Below are positions 1 to 5,955 of a stretch of 9,995 bases of DNA, piece after piece. The DNA is from Candidatus Woykebacteria bacterium RBG_16_39_9b (lineage in GTDB: Bacteria; Patescibacteriota; Microgenomatia; Woykebacterales; RBG-16-39-9b). The notes under the pieces were generated by a model that searched no databases, was not told the DNA's origin, and worked only from the letters and a program-made list of their open reading frames with translations. A program made the position numbers and the translations under genes. Within the stretch, counting starts at the first letter, position 1; each line of letters begins with the position of its first letter. The stretch spans positions 24,091 through 34,085 of the forward strand of contig MHCR01000007.1 in NCBI GenBank assembly GCA_001816695.1, in the 5' to 3' direction.

Positions 1-80
1 TAGTCTGGCCATAGCCACACCAAGTGCTGATGGGGCAGCCTATTATTCAAAAGAGCGTGGGGGAGTATACGTCCCCAAGC
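1..80 (+). rRNA. rrf: 5S rRNA, 3' portion (probable, cut by window start)
   Basis: No ORF covers this stretch. Read on the plus strand it aligns with the 3' half of bacterial 5S rRNA. GCTGATGG (29-36) matches the conserved GCCGATGG of the loop E 5' strand, GGGAGTA (61-67) matches the GAGAGTA of the other strand, and ACGTCCCCAAGC (69-80) resembles the usual 3' terminal helix strand (ACGxxGCCAAGC in Bacillus). The spacing between these blocks is about right. The helix II/III part (1-28) is less convincing and the 5' half lies outside the window, so closure of helix I cannot be tested. If correct, an rRNA operon enters from the left and converges on rplL, with about 30 bp between them. Confidence 0.5.
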
Positions 81-109
81 TAATCATAACTATCCAGTAG
101 GCAATAATC

Positions 110-790
110 TTATTGAAGCTCGACTTTCGCGCCGGCTGTCTCTAGCTTTTGCTTGGCCTGGTTTGCCGCGTCTTTTCCAACACCTTCTAGTACCTGTTTA
201 GGAGCAGAATCAACTAAATCTTTAGCTTCTTTTAGTCCTAGAGTTGGTACAAGTTCTCTGACCGCTTTTATTACGCCAATCTTGTTCGTTCCAGATTCGG
301 CAATAATTACATTAAAGGTTGTTTGACCTTCGTCAGATGCTTCATCACCTCCAGAAGTAGCTGCAGATGCTGCAGAGACCGCTGCAAGAGGTGCGGAGGC
401 TGAAACACCAAACTTATCCTCAAGTGCCTTAACTAAATCCGCCAACTCAAGAACAGTAAGAACTTCAATATCTTTGATAATGCCAGCTAGTTTACCGGAA
501 ACCTTAACTTCTTTCTTAGGTTCGGTTGGCTTTTGTGGCTCCTCTTTTTTTACATCCTCAACAGATTTAGCACCTTCCTCATGGGGTTTTTCAGTCTCTT
601 GTGATACATCCTGTGATTCTTTAGCGGAATCCTCCTCTTTGTGAGCTTCGTTTTCTCCTTGAGCCGTTTCAGCTTCTTGGGTTTCCACTTTTGTAGATTC
701 TTCGCTTTTTACTTCTTTCTCTGCGGAGTTTTCTGTTTCAGAATCAGAATTAGATTCTTCTGATTGTTCTTTTTTTTCATCTTCGTTCAT
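110..790 (-). CDS. rplL: Ribosomal protein L7/L12 with long acidic N-terminal extension
   Basis: Stalk protein of the 50S subunit; dimers bind L10 and recruit translation GTPases. The usual protein is about 120-130 residues, and this one is 226. Residues 1-96 are an added Glu/Lys/Ser-rich, hydrophobic-poor and probably disordered segment. The canonical N-terminal dimerisation helices follow (about 97-130, with ELADLVKALEDKFGV), then an Ala/Ser-rich hinge (131-152) and the C-terminal domain (155-226, with KIGVIKAVRELVPTLGLKEAKDLVD), which is intact. The ATG start is supported by a strong Shine-Dalgarno, AGGGAGGTG, inside the end of rplJ. The start overlaps the rplJ stop as ATGA, so the two genes are translationally coupled. 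It is the last gene of the rplJ-rplL unit and no clear terminator is seen after it. The identity is certain; the role of the extension is unknown. Confidence 0.97.
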   Translation of the reverse strand: MNEDEKKEQSEESNSDSETENSAEKEVKSEESTKVETQEAETAQGENEAHKEEDSAKESQDVSQETEKPHEEGAKSVEDVKKEEPQKPTEPKKEVKVSGKLAGIIKDIEVLTVLELADLVKALEDKFGVSASAPLAAVSAASAATSGGDEASDEGQTTFNVIIAESGTNKIGVIKAVRELVPTLGLKEAKDLVDSAPKQVLEGVGKDAANQAKQKLETAGAKVELQ

Positions 791-1320
791 GGTTTAACAC
801 CTCCCTTCGATTTTTGAATTTCAGATAATAAATAGACAAAATTGCGCAGATTGCCAGATAAAACATTGACGATGGTTGCTCTCGGAGAGTTGATCAAACC
901 GACAACCCTTGCCAACAGCTCCTCTTTGCCAGGAATTTTGGCAATCTCAGCCAGTCTTTCTGAGCTTAGAGGCTCTTTATCAAAGAAACCAAATTTTATC
1001 TTTGGGACTCCATGATCTTTTATAAAGGTAGACAGATCCTTTATGGGTTGAATTTGATCTCCGCGAGAGATAAGAATGGCGGTAGGACCTTTTAGTTGTT
1101 CCTCGGGTATTTCAAAACCACTTTGCTTTCCCGCTAAAGACAACAGACTATTTTTCACAACAGTAAAATCCGCCGTTAATTCTTTAAGTTTTTTCTTTAG
1201 TTCGTTTGCTTTGGATACTGATAAACCTTTATAGTCGGTTAATACGATTGATGTAGCTTCTTTTAAGCCTTGAGCCAACTTGTTTACTTTTTCTTCTTTA
1301 ATTTCTCTATTTTTACCCAT
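787..1320 (-). CDS. rplJ: Ribosomal protein L10
   Basis: Base of the ribosomal stalk: binds 23S rRNA with its N-terminal domain and carries L7/L12 dimers on its C-terminal helix. The 177-residue product has normal length. The N-terminal part shows the family signature (TSIVLTDYKGLSVSKANELKK, then FTVVKNSLLSLA), a central GPTAILIS strand, and a C-terminal region around LARVVGLINSPRATIVNVL. The gene ends in TGA overlapping the rplL ATG. Upstream lie an L10-type leader and an intrinsic terminator, so expression is probably autoregulated by L10 or the L10-L12 complex. Directly before the ATG a small hairpin (1321-1336) encloses the weak purine-rich stretch AAGAGAAA, which may limit initiation. 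Confidence 0.97.
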   Translation of the reverse strand: MGKNREIKEEKVNKLAQGLKEATSIVLTDYKGLSVSKANELKKKLKELTADFTVVKNSLLSLAGKQSGFEIPEEQLKGPTAILISRGDQIQPIKDLSTFIKDHGVPKIKFGFFDKEPLSSERLAEIAKIPGKEELLARVVGLINSPRATIVNVLSGNLRNFVYLLSEIQKSKGGVKP

Positions 1321-1336
1321 AATTTCTCTTGAAATT
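1321..1336 (-). promoter_or_regulatory. Hairpin covering the rplJ ribosome-binding region
   Basis: In the minus-strand RNA, AATTTC and GAAATT form a 6-bp stem with loop AAGA that ends immediately before the rplJ ATG. The only purine-rich candidate Shine-Dalgarno lies within this hairpin. It is visible directly; an effect on translation is inference. Confidence 0.4.
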
Positions 1337-1356
1337 ACGCCGCTTATTTACGGCAT

Positions 1357-1384
1357 AAAAAAACTCCTTCTACCGAGGAGTTTT
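1357..1384 (-). terminator. Attenuator terminator in the rplJ leader
   Basis: The minus-strand RNA reads AAAACTCCT, a short loop, AGGAG and a run of seven T (1357-1363): a Rho-independent terminator shape lying before rplJ rather than after a gene. Its left arm contains CCTCGGTAG (1370-1378), the exact complement of CTACCGAGG (1463-1471) in the upstream L10 leader. The terminator and the long-range antiterminator pairing therefore exclude each other, as expected for transcription attenuation. Confidence 0.8.
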
Positions 1385-1386
1385 GT

Positions 1387-1455
1387 TAGATTCAAGATCT
1401 AAGATGTATGACTTCAGATTTTATTTTCTTACATCTAATATCTGAAATCTTAAAT
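1387..1455 (-). repeat. AT-rich imperfect inverted repeat inside the rplJ leader
   Basis: GATTCAAGAT-CTAAGATGTA on one side and TACATCTAATAT...ATCTTAAATC on the other form a long imperfect stem of about 25-30 bases per arm. It lies exactly between the leader strand (1463-1471) and the terminator strand (1370-1378). Folding it would bring those two strands together. The monotonous AAGAT/CAGAT wording resembles simple interspersed repeats, so it may be an inserted element; that origin is inference. Confidence 0.5.
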
Positions 1456-1461
1456 CCAAAA

Positions 1462-1533
1462 ACCTCGGTAGGTGGTTCTCCATTAACCCCACTTCAGTAA
1501 ATTTTCGCGGGGGCCTACTGTCTTAGGCGAACG
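1462..1533 (-). promoter_or_regulatory. Ribosomal protein L10 leader (autoregulatory)
   Basis: The minus-strand RNA carries the two hallmark blocks of the known L10 leader family: TAAGACAGTAGG (about 1514-1525) and CCTACCGAGG (1463-1472), whose GTAGG/CCTAC parts pair. In Firmicutes this element binds L10, or the L10-L12 complex, and promotes termination ahead of rplJ. Here it follows a strong promoter and precedes an intrinsic terminator, so the same negative feedback is likely. Identification rests on the motifs and their position. Confidence 0.85.
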
Positions 1534-1539
1534 TTCGTA

Positions 1540-1568
1540 AGTATAATTTGCTACTTTAAGCTTGTCAA
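1540..1568 (-). promoter_or_regulatory. rplJ-rplL promoter
   Basis: A perfect -35 TTGACA (1563-1568) and -10 TATACT (1540-1545) are separated by exactly 17 bp. The -35 box lies within the last codons of rplA. The predicted start near 1533 is just before the L10 leader, which makes rplJL an independently regulated unit. Confidence 0.85.
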
Positions 1569-2390
1569 GTCTACTTTTATCGAAGGACTCATTGTGGAGG
1601 TTAGGTAAGCTGACTTTATAAGATCTTTCTTAACACTTTCTGGTTTAGACTTACGAACTTCACTGATTAGACTTTTAATATTTTCTTCAAGTTGTTCTTT
1701 AGAAAATGAAGTTTTACCAATCACGTTGTGGAGGATAGGGGATTTTTCTGATTTTATTTCCACCATTCCGCTCTGCAAGCTCTCCACAACTTTTTCCGGG
1801 TCTTTGCTAATTGTCCCAGATTTGGGATTTGGCATCAAACCTTTTGGACCTAGTACTTTAGCGGCGCTTGCTAATTTTGGCACCCACTCAGGTGTGGCTA
1901 CAATCTTTTCTGCTTTAATTTGCCCTTTATTAATCTGTTCAATGGTAGCCTCTGTTCCGATTATTGAACCCAGTTTCGTGAGTTTTTTAGTGTCTCCACC
2001 AAAGACTAAAATTTTGATAGATTTACCACTACCGTGAGGTAAATTAATTGCTTTGCGGATTTGCTGGTCGCTTTTTGATGGATCAATAGAGAGATTTAAA
2101 TGAATTTCTAACGTTGAATCAAACTTTGTACTGGCAGTTTTTTTTATTAAATCAATAGCCTCGCTCAGATCATAAACTTTGGATTTATCGATCAAATCAA
2201 TTAAGTGTTTATAACGGCTGCTTCTGGTTTTTTGCTTTTTAGGTCTTCCCGACACCTTCTTGGCAGCTTTGGCCTCATCTTCTATCTTTCCTTCACTTTC
2301 TTCTGAAAGAGACAGTTTTTCTTTCTCTAGCTTCTCAACCTTATCTGGTTCTATCGCGGTCTCAATAACTTTGATTCTTGGTCTACCCAT
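1551..2390 (-). CDS. rplA: Ribosomal protein L1 with N-terminal extension
   Basis: Forms the mobile L1 stalk of the 50S subunit near the E site and, in many bacteria, represses its own rplKA mRNA. The product is 279 residues against about 230 normally. Canonical sequence starts near residue 57 (SRYKHLIDLIDKSKVYDLSEAI) and includes the diagnostic LGPKGLMPNPKSGT at about 180-193. The first 56 residues are an extra Lys/Glu-rich segment with two AT-hook-like GRP cores (GRPR at 2-5, GRPKK at 48-52). The ATG overlaps the rplK stop by 8 bp, and GGGAG lies 12 nt upstream. An in-frame GTG at residue 46 could give a nearly canonical protein but has no better ribosome site. The 3' end contains the rplJ promoter. 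Confidence 0.96.
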   Translation of the reverse strand: MGRPRIKVIETAIEPDKVEKLEKEKLSLSEESEGKIEDEAKAAKKVSGRPKKQKTRSSRYKHLIDLIDKSKVYDLSEAIDLIKKTASTKFDSTLEIHLNLSIDPSKSDQQIRKAINLPHGSGKSIKILVFGGDTKKLTKLGSIIGTEATIEQINKGQIKAEKIVATPEWVPKLASAAKVLGPKGLMPNPKSGTISKDPEKVVESLQSGMVEIKSEKSPILHNVIGKTSFSKEQLEENIKSLISEVRKSKPESVKKDLIKSAYLTSTMSPSIKVDLTSLK

Positions 2391-2808
2391 TTTCTATTTC
2401 TACTCCCATGCTTCTTGCAGTACCGGCGACAATATTCTCCGCTGCCTCCAGTGTATTTGCATTTAAATCTTCCATTTTATCTTGGGCGATCTTGTGAAGC
2501 TGTTCTTTGGTCAATTTACCAACTTTGTCCCGGTTTGGAATGCCTGAGCCTTTGCCCAAACTTAAAGCTTTCTTGATTGATTCAGCAACAGGAGGTTTTT
2601 TGGTAATGAAGGAAAAGGTTCTGTCCTCAAAAACCGTTATAACAACTGGTAAGACATTACCTTTCTGGTCAGCAGTCCTTTCATTAAAGGTTTTGACAAA
2701 ATCCATAATAGGCAGACCATGCTGTCCTAACGCAGGGCCTACCGGAGGGGCTGCTGTAGCCTCGCCAGCAGCTATATTAAGTTTAATAATTGTCTTAACC
2801 TTCTTCAT
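2383..2808 (-). CDS. rplK: Ribosomal protein L11
   Basis: Binds the GTPase-associated region of 23S rRNA and takes part in factor binding. I chose the ATG at 2808, which gives 141 residues, the standard family length, and begins MKKVKTIIKLNIAAGEA. The N-terminal PPVGPALGQHGLPIMDFVK motif and the C-terminal VAGTARSMGVEIE are intact. A longer reading from a TTG at 2844 is unlikely, because that stretch contains the -10 box and predicted transcription start of the operon promoter. The gene is followed by rplA with an 8-bp overlap, the normal rplKA pair. The Shine-Dalgarno is weak (GAAAGAAAAG). Confidence 0.97.
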   Translation of the reverse strand: MKKVKTIIKLNIAAGEATAAPPVGPALGQHGLPIMDFVKTFNERTADQKGNVLPVVITVFEDRTFSFITKKPPVAESIKKALSLGKGSGIPNRDKVGKLTKEQLHKIAQDKMEDLNANTLEAAENIVAGTARSMGVEIENG

Positions 2809-2834
2809 AGTTACTTTTCTTTCGTTGAGGGAGA

Positions 2835-2863
2835 ATGATAACAAAAGAATAAGTTCTTGGCAA
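2835..2863 (-). promoter_or_regulatory. rplK-rplA promoter
   Basis: -35 TTGCCA (2858-2863) and -10 TATCAT (2835-2840), one mismatch each from consensus, have a 17-bp spacer. They lie between the receiver gene and rplK. The predicted start near 2828 leaves about a 20-nt leader before the ATG at 2808. Confidence 0.7.
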
Positions 2864-2879
2864 GTAAGTTACAGTATTT

Positions 2880-3266
2880 TCAGTCTTTTTTTAGGATTTC
2901 TTTGACTTTTTCAACAACCTGCCGGGGTAAAATATTCGATTTAACTAGATATTCATTGGCTCCCAACCTCATAGCCTCATCGGCGAAAAGTTTATCGGTT
3001 AGAGATGTTAAAATCACAACTGGTGTTTTTCCGACCTCACCTGGTGAAAGCCGTAATTCCTTCAACACATTAAGTCCATCTAGCTTTGGAAGCATGATAT
3101 CAAGCAGTACAACATTTGGTTTTTCATTGAAGGTGAGACTAAGAGCCTGTACTCCGTTGGTAGCCCTTAAACAATCAAATCCTGAGGTTTTAAACTTATA
3201 TTCATACAAGTCTAGTATAGAAATATCATCTTCGACTATGAGAATCTTTGGCTTCGTCTTAGGCAT
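2880..3266 (-). CDS. Stand-alone response-regulator receiver protein
   Basis: A 128-residue CheY-like receiver with no output domain. The acidic pocket is E12-D13-D14 in ILIVEDD, the phospho-acceptor is D56 in VVLLDIMLP, the switch Thr is T87 in VVILTS, and the conserved Lys is K109 in YLVKS. All residues needed for phosphotransfer are present. It lies 79 bp after the GAF-PAS sensor gene and is probably cotranscribed with it, then followed by the rplK promoter. With no DNA-binding or enzymatic domain it must act by protein contact or as a phosphate relay. No kinase is encoded in the window, so its partner must lie elsewhere. The ATG has only a weak upstream AAAG. Domain call certain; role unknown. 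Confidence 0.93.
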   Translation of the reverse strand: MPKTKPKILIVEDDISILDLYEYKFKTSGFDCLRATNGVQALSLTFNEKPNVVLLDIMLPKLDGLNVLKELRLSPGEVGKTPVVILTSLTDKLFADEAMRLGANEYLVKSNILPRQVVEKVKEILKKD

Positions 3267-3345
3267 CTTTATTTAAAATATTTATAGAAGTACACATATA
3301 TTATCATTACTTAAAGTTTTTAGAAAGAATCAGATTAATTTTAAA

Positions 3346-4869
3346 TTAAGGATTTGAGCTGCGTATTATTACTACGGAGCCGTCCATCTCTCCCGATTCG
3401 TTTTTAATTCCCTTGGCGCTAAAAGCTACTGGTATAAGCTTGCCCTGCCTATTTTTAATGAATAATTTGTTGTCTTTGATCACTTTGTTAGTTCTCAGAG
3501 CTTTGAACCAAGGGGAATCCTTTTTGGATATTTTTCTTCCAGTTTCATCAAACGTTTTAATAATACTATCCGCTCCATTTCCAACAGCTTGATGCGCTTT
3601 AAGTGCAAATAAAGATTCAGCTTGATTGTTGAAAAGGGTAATTTTTTCTTGGTTGTCCACCAGGACTAGTGCGTCAACTAGAGCTGATATAATGCTGCTG
3701 TATCGATCAAAAGACTCTTTTGTTTCAGAGTAAAATCTTGAATTCTCCAGAGCAAGAGCTAAGCTTTCACTAAAAGTCTTAATAATTTCAAGTTCAAATT
3801 CGGCTATTTGGGCAGGTTTAGTAAAGCCAGCGACTAATAAACCTACAGAATTATCGCTAACAACCAAAGGAGAAATAATAAGTTGCCTTAATTTTAAAGG
3901 GTTAACGATACTTGAACACTTAGAGGATAAAATCTTTCTAAAGTCTTTTCTTGCAATCTCAATAGTTCTTGGAGAGTCTTTTACTGGCCTAAGAAAGCAA
4001 TAGGCAGCATACTTGTTAATAGAGTTTATCAGGGAACTATCTTTTATTTGGTGGTCATATTTTTTAATCCAGCTTGCCGTATATTTAAGTTCACCAGATT
4101 GCGAAAGAAAGAGTAACACACTGTCAGCCCCCAAGAGCTTGCCAAAATTAGAAGGGGTATTAGTGACTAATATTTTATAATCTAGGAAATCTTTTAACAT
4201 GCCAAGTGAATGATACGTTTTGTTTAATAAGTTGGATTTTCTGGCGCTGTTTAGTTCGTTTTGGAGTCTTTGGATGATGTGACTAAAATTTCCTTCTGTC
4301 TTGTAAACGTCATGAATTATCAAGAAACCGTAAATAAAAATGAGTAAAAAACTTCCTCCATAGATAAAAAGGCTATTAAGTGGACTTAACCTAATTAAAT
4401 CCGCTTGAGTAGTAGGTGAAAGGAACGTATGAAGGATAATTAAAGAAGCAATAAGAATAATATTAAGCAAAATAGCTTCGAGGGGAAATGCAATTATGAC
4501 AGAAAATACAGCTAGCGTATAAAGTAAAAAAAATGGTCCGGATGTCCCACCAGTTAAATGTACCGCTAAGGCTAGCGTGATTGTACCGATCAGTACGATT
4601 AGTAAGTTATTATCAAGATTAAATTTATTGTTTGGTATAAATAGAAAATAAAGTAGAATTAAAGGTCCAATAAATAAACCTAAGACAAAAAGAGTTAATT
4701 TTACTTCAGCGGAAAAAGGTGCGAGACCGATGACCAGAAATCCATAGATAATACTCGCTATAGTGATTACAGTCGAGGTTTTTCTGAATCGTTTCAGGCG
4801 AAGGCGGGGAAGAGAAATATCATAAAAAAATTCCCGCCCAAGCAGAGATTTGTCAAAAATTTTCTCCAT
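3346..4869 (-). CDS. Membrane sensor protein with GAF and PAS domains, no kinase domain
   Basis: 507 residues. About six hydrophobic helices lie at roughly 34-52, 58-78, 87-104, 112-129, 131-149 and 166-187. A short linker/coiled coil (190-215), a GAF-like domain (about 225-375) and a PAS domain (about 388-505, with LVDNQEKITLFNNQAESLF) follow. The protein stops at the end of the PAS domain. There is no HisKA, HATPase_c, GGDEF or other output module, and the 79 bp to the next gene leave no room for one in another frame. It may sense a membrane or cytosolic signal and act through the neighbouring receiver or a separate kinase. The predicted promoter gives only a 9-10 nt leader without Shine-Dalgarno. 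Its position between nusG and rplK is unusual. Domain limits are estimates from sequence pattern. Confidence 0.85.
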   Translation of the reverse strand: MEKIFDKSLLGREFFYDISLPRLRLKRFRKTSTVITIASIIYGFLVIGLAPFSAEVKLTLFVLGLFIGPLILLYFLFIPNNKFNLDNNLLIVLIGTITLALAVHLTGGTSGPFFLLYTLAVFSVIIAFPLEAILLNIILIASLIILHTFLSPTTQADLIRLSPLNSLFIYGGSFLLIFIYGFLIIHDVYKTEGNFSHIIQRLQNELNSARKSNLLNKTYHSLGMLKDFLDYKILVTNTPSNFGKLLGADSVLLFLSQSGELKYTASWIKKYDHQIKDSSLINSINKYAAYCFLRPVKDSPRTIEIARKDFRKILSSKCSSIVNPLKLRQLIISPLVVSDNSVGLLVAGFTKPAQIAEFELEIIKTFSESLALALENSRFYSETKESFDRYSSIISALVDALVLVDNQEKITLFNNQAESLFALKAHQAVGNGADSIIKTFDETGRKISKKDSPWFKALRTNKVIKDNKLFIKNRQGKLIPVAFSAKGIKNESGEMDGSVVIIRSSNP

Positions 4870-4885
4870 TGGCAGATTTAAATTA

Positions 4886-4914
4886 ATTTTAGATTATTGA
4901 TAGCTGTTTTTCAA
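4886..4914 (-). promoter_or_regulatory. Promoter of the sensor-receiver pair
   Basis: -35 TTGAAA (4909-4914) and -10 TAAAAT (4886-4891) with a 17-bp spacer, in the short gap after nusG. The predicted start near 4879 lies only 9-10 nt before the ATG, so the mRNA would be almost leaderless. Confidence 0.6.
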
Positions 4915-4951
4915 TAAGTTGTTAAGAGGAAGTGCCTAATGCGATAAAAAC

Positions 4952-5539
4952 TTATAACTTAGATACCTGCAGGAAATCTAACTCAACGGGTGTTTCGCGG
5001 CCAAAAATGCTAACCAGGGCCTTTAGTTTTCCTTTTTCTTCATTGATTTCATCAACAGTTCCAATAAAATCAGCGAATGGGCCGTCAATAATTCTGATAG
5101 CCTCACCAATACTAAAGCTCGCCTTGTATATTGGTGCTTCAAGTTCTGAAAATTTAAGAATAGTTTCGACTTCTTTATCTGAAAGAGATGTTGGTCTGTT
5201 ACCTATACCTACAAAGCTTGTGACTCCTGGGGTGGAACGAACGATATGCCAACTAATATCATCAAGTATCATATTCACCAAGATATATCCTGGGAAGATG
5301 CGTTCCTTTACAGTTTGTTTCCTTCCCTCGCGAACCTCAATTTTTTCAAGTGTTGGTACTAATACATCAAATATCTTTTCTTCTAAGTTGGAAGCTTTAA
5401 TTTTCTGCTTCAGCGTGGCAGTCACCTTGTTTTCATGCCCAGAATATGTATGAACAACGTACCACTCACCTTTACGAGTGGGCTGCTTTTTTTCAGTCGT
5501 TTTTACCTTTTTATTAGATATTTTTTTCGCTTTAGCCAT
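4952..5539 (-). CDS. nusG: Transcription termination/antitermination protein NusG
   Basis: Binds RNA polymerase and affects pausing, Rho function and coupling to the ribosome. 195 residues from the ATG at 5539. After a Lys-rich tail of about 25 residues comes the NGN domain (WYVVHTYSGHENKV near its start, then VKERIFPGYILVNM and STPGVTSFVG). A KOW domain follows (FSIGEAIRIIDGPFADFIGTVDEI), ending FLQVSKL. Both domains look complete. The ATG lies one base after the secE stop. The TTG at 5551 that extends the frame by four residues is less likely. The usual next genes, rplKA, are displaced by the sensor-receiver pair. Confidence 0.97.
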   Translation of the reverse strand: MAKAKKISNKKVKTTEKKQPTRKGEWYVVHTYSGHENKVTATLKQKIKASNLEEKIFDVLVPTLEKIEVREGRKQTVKERIFPGYILVNMILDDISWHIVRSTPGVTSFVGIGNRPTSLSDKEVETILKFSELEAPIYKASFSIGEAIRIIDGPFADFIGTVDEINEEKGKLKALVSIFGRETPVELDFLQVSKL

Positions 5540-5540
5540 A

Positions 5541-5732
5541 TTACTTCTCAATTATAATAGTTAGAGCCTTAGTTAGTAAGAAGTCAAGAGTTCCAAGAAA
5601 AACTCCGAATATAATACTAACAGCAACAACGAGCAAAGACATTTTAATTGTTTGATTTCTGGTAGGCCATGTTACCTTGCCCATCTCCTCTTGAACTTCT
5701 TTTAGAAAGTTAATTATTTTTGTTGGGTTCAT
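5541..5732 (-). CDS. secE: Preprotein translocase subunit SecE
   Basis: Small clamp subunit of the SecYEG channel. The 63-residue, single-span form is typical of most bacteria outside the enterics. The conserved amphipathic helix and hinge EVQEEMGKVTWPTRNQTIK (about 12-30) precede a single membrane helix (about 31-53). It is the first gene of the secE-nusG pair, with one base between stop and the nusG ATG. A good promoter lies 39 bp upstream. No Shine-Dalgarno is visible before the ATG (AAACCAAATTAA). Confidence 0.95.
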   Translation of the reverse strand: MNPTKIINFLKEVQEEMGKVTWPTRNQTIKMSLLVVAVSIIFGVFLGTLDFLLTKALTIIIEK

Positions 5733-5770
5733 TTAATTTGGTTTAATGAGTTTATACTTTTAATCGCCGT

Positions 5771-5799
5771 ATTCTAACACGCAGAACATACTGTGTAAA
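5771..5799 (-). promoter_or_regulatory. secE-nusG promoter
   Basis: -35 TTTACA (5794-5799) and -10 TAGAAT (5771-5776) with a 17-bp spacer, lying between tRNA-Trp and secE. The predicted start is near 5764, giving a leader of about 32 nt. Confidence 0.6.
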
Positions 5800-5830
5800 G
5801 AACTTAAAGCTCACAAGTGAATGTAATTTT

Positions 5831-5905
5831 TGGCAGGGCCAAGAGGGATCGAACCCCTGCCTCCGGTTTTGGAGACCGGCGTGCTGCCACTAACACCATG
5901 GCCCT
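5831..5905 (-). tRNA. tRNA-Trp (CCA)
   Basis: Cloverleaf on the minus strand: acceptor AGGGCCA/TGGCCCT, anticodon stem CCGGT/ACCGG with loop CTCCAAA (anticodon CCA), and T-arm with loop TTCGATC. Discriminator G and an encoded 3' CCA. It is the last member of the tRNA-rpmG operon, just before secE, a position conserved in many bacteria. Confidence 0.96.
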
Positions 5906-5909
5906 AAAT

Positions 5910-5939
5910 GTAGAAAGTGGCTATAGCCGCTTTGTCTAC
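5910..5939 (-). other. Hairpin between rpmG and tRNA-Trp
   Basis: GTAGA/TCTAC and AAGTGGC/GCCGCTT form about 12 paired bases with a 2-nt bulge and a TATA loop. It ends five bases before the tRNA-Trp 5' end, and no T-run follows. A processing signal that separates the mRNA from the tRNA is possible; this is inference. Confidence 0.4.
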
Positions 5940-5955
5940 TTGGGACGCGTGTAAT

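Noticed and set aside
2809..2844. N-terminal extension of rplK from TTG at 2844
   Set aside because: The stretch contains the -10 box and predicted start of the operon promoter, and the ATG at 2808 gives the standard 141-residue L11.
787..3266. UGA recoding as in Gracilibacteria/SR1
   Set aside because: rplJ and the receiver gene end at TGA exactly where their families end, so the standard bacterial code fits.
1726..3276. Plus-strand open frames opposite rplA, rplK and the receiver gene
   Set aside because: They are antisense shadows of well-identified proteins, with no ribosome sites or family resemblance.
5540..5551. nusG start at TTG 5551
   Set aside because: It would overlap the secE end; the ATG at 5539 directly after the secE stop gives a normal MAKAKK start.
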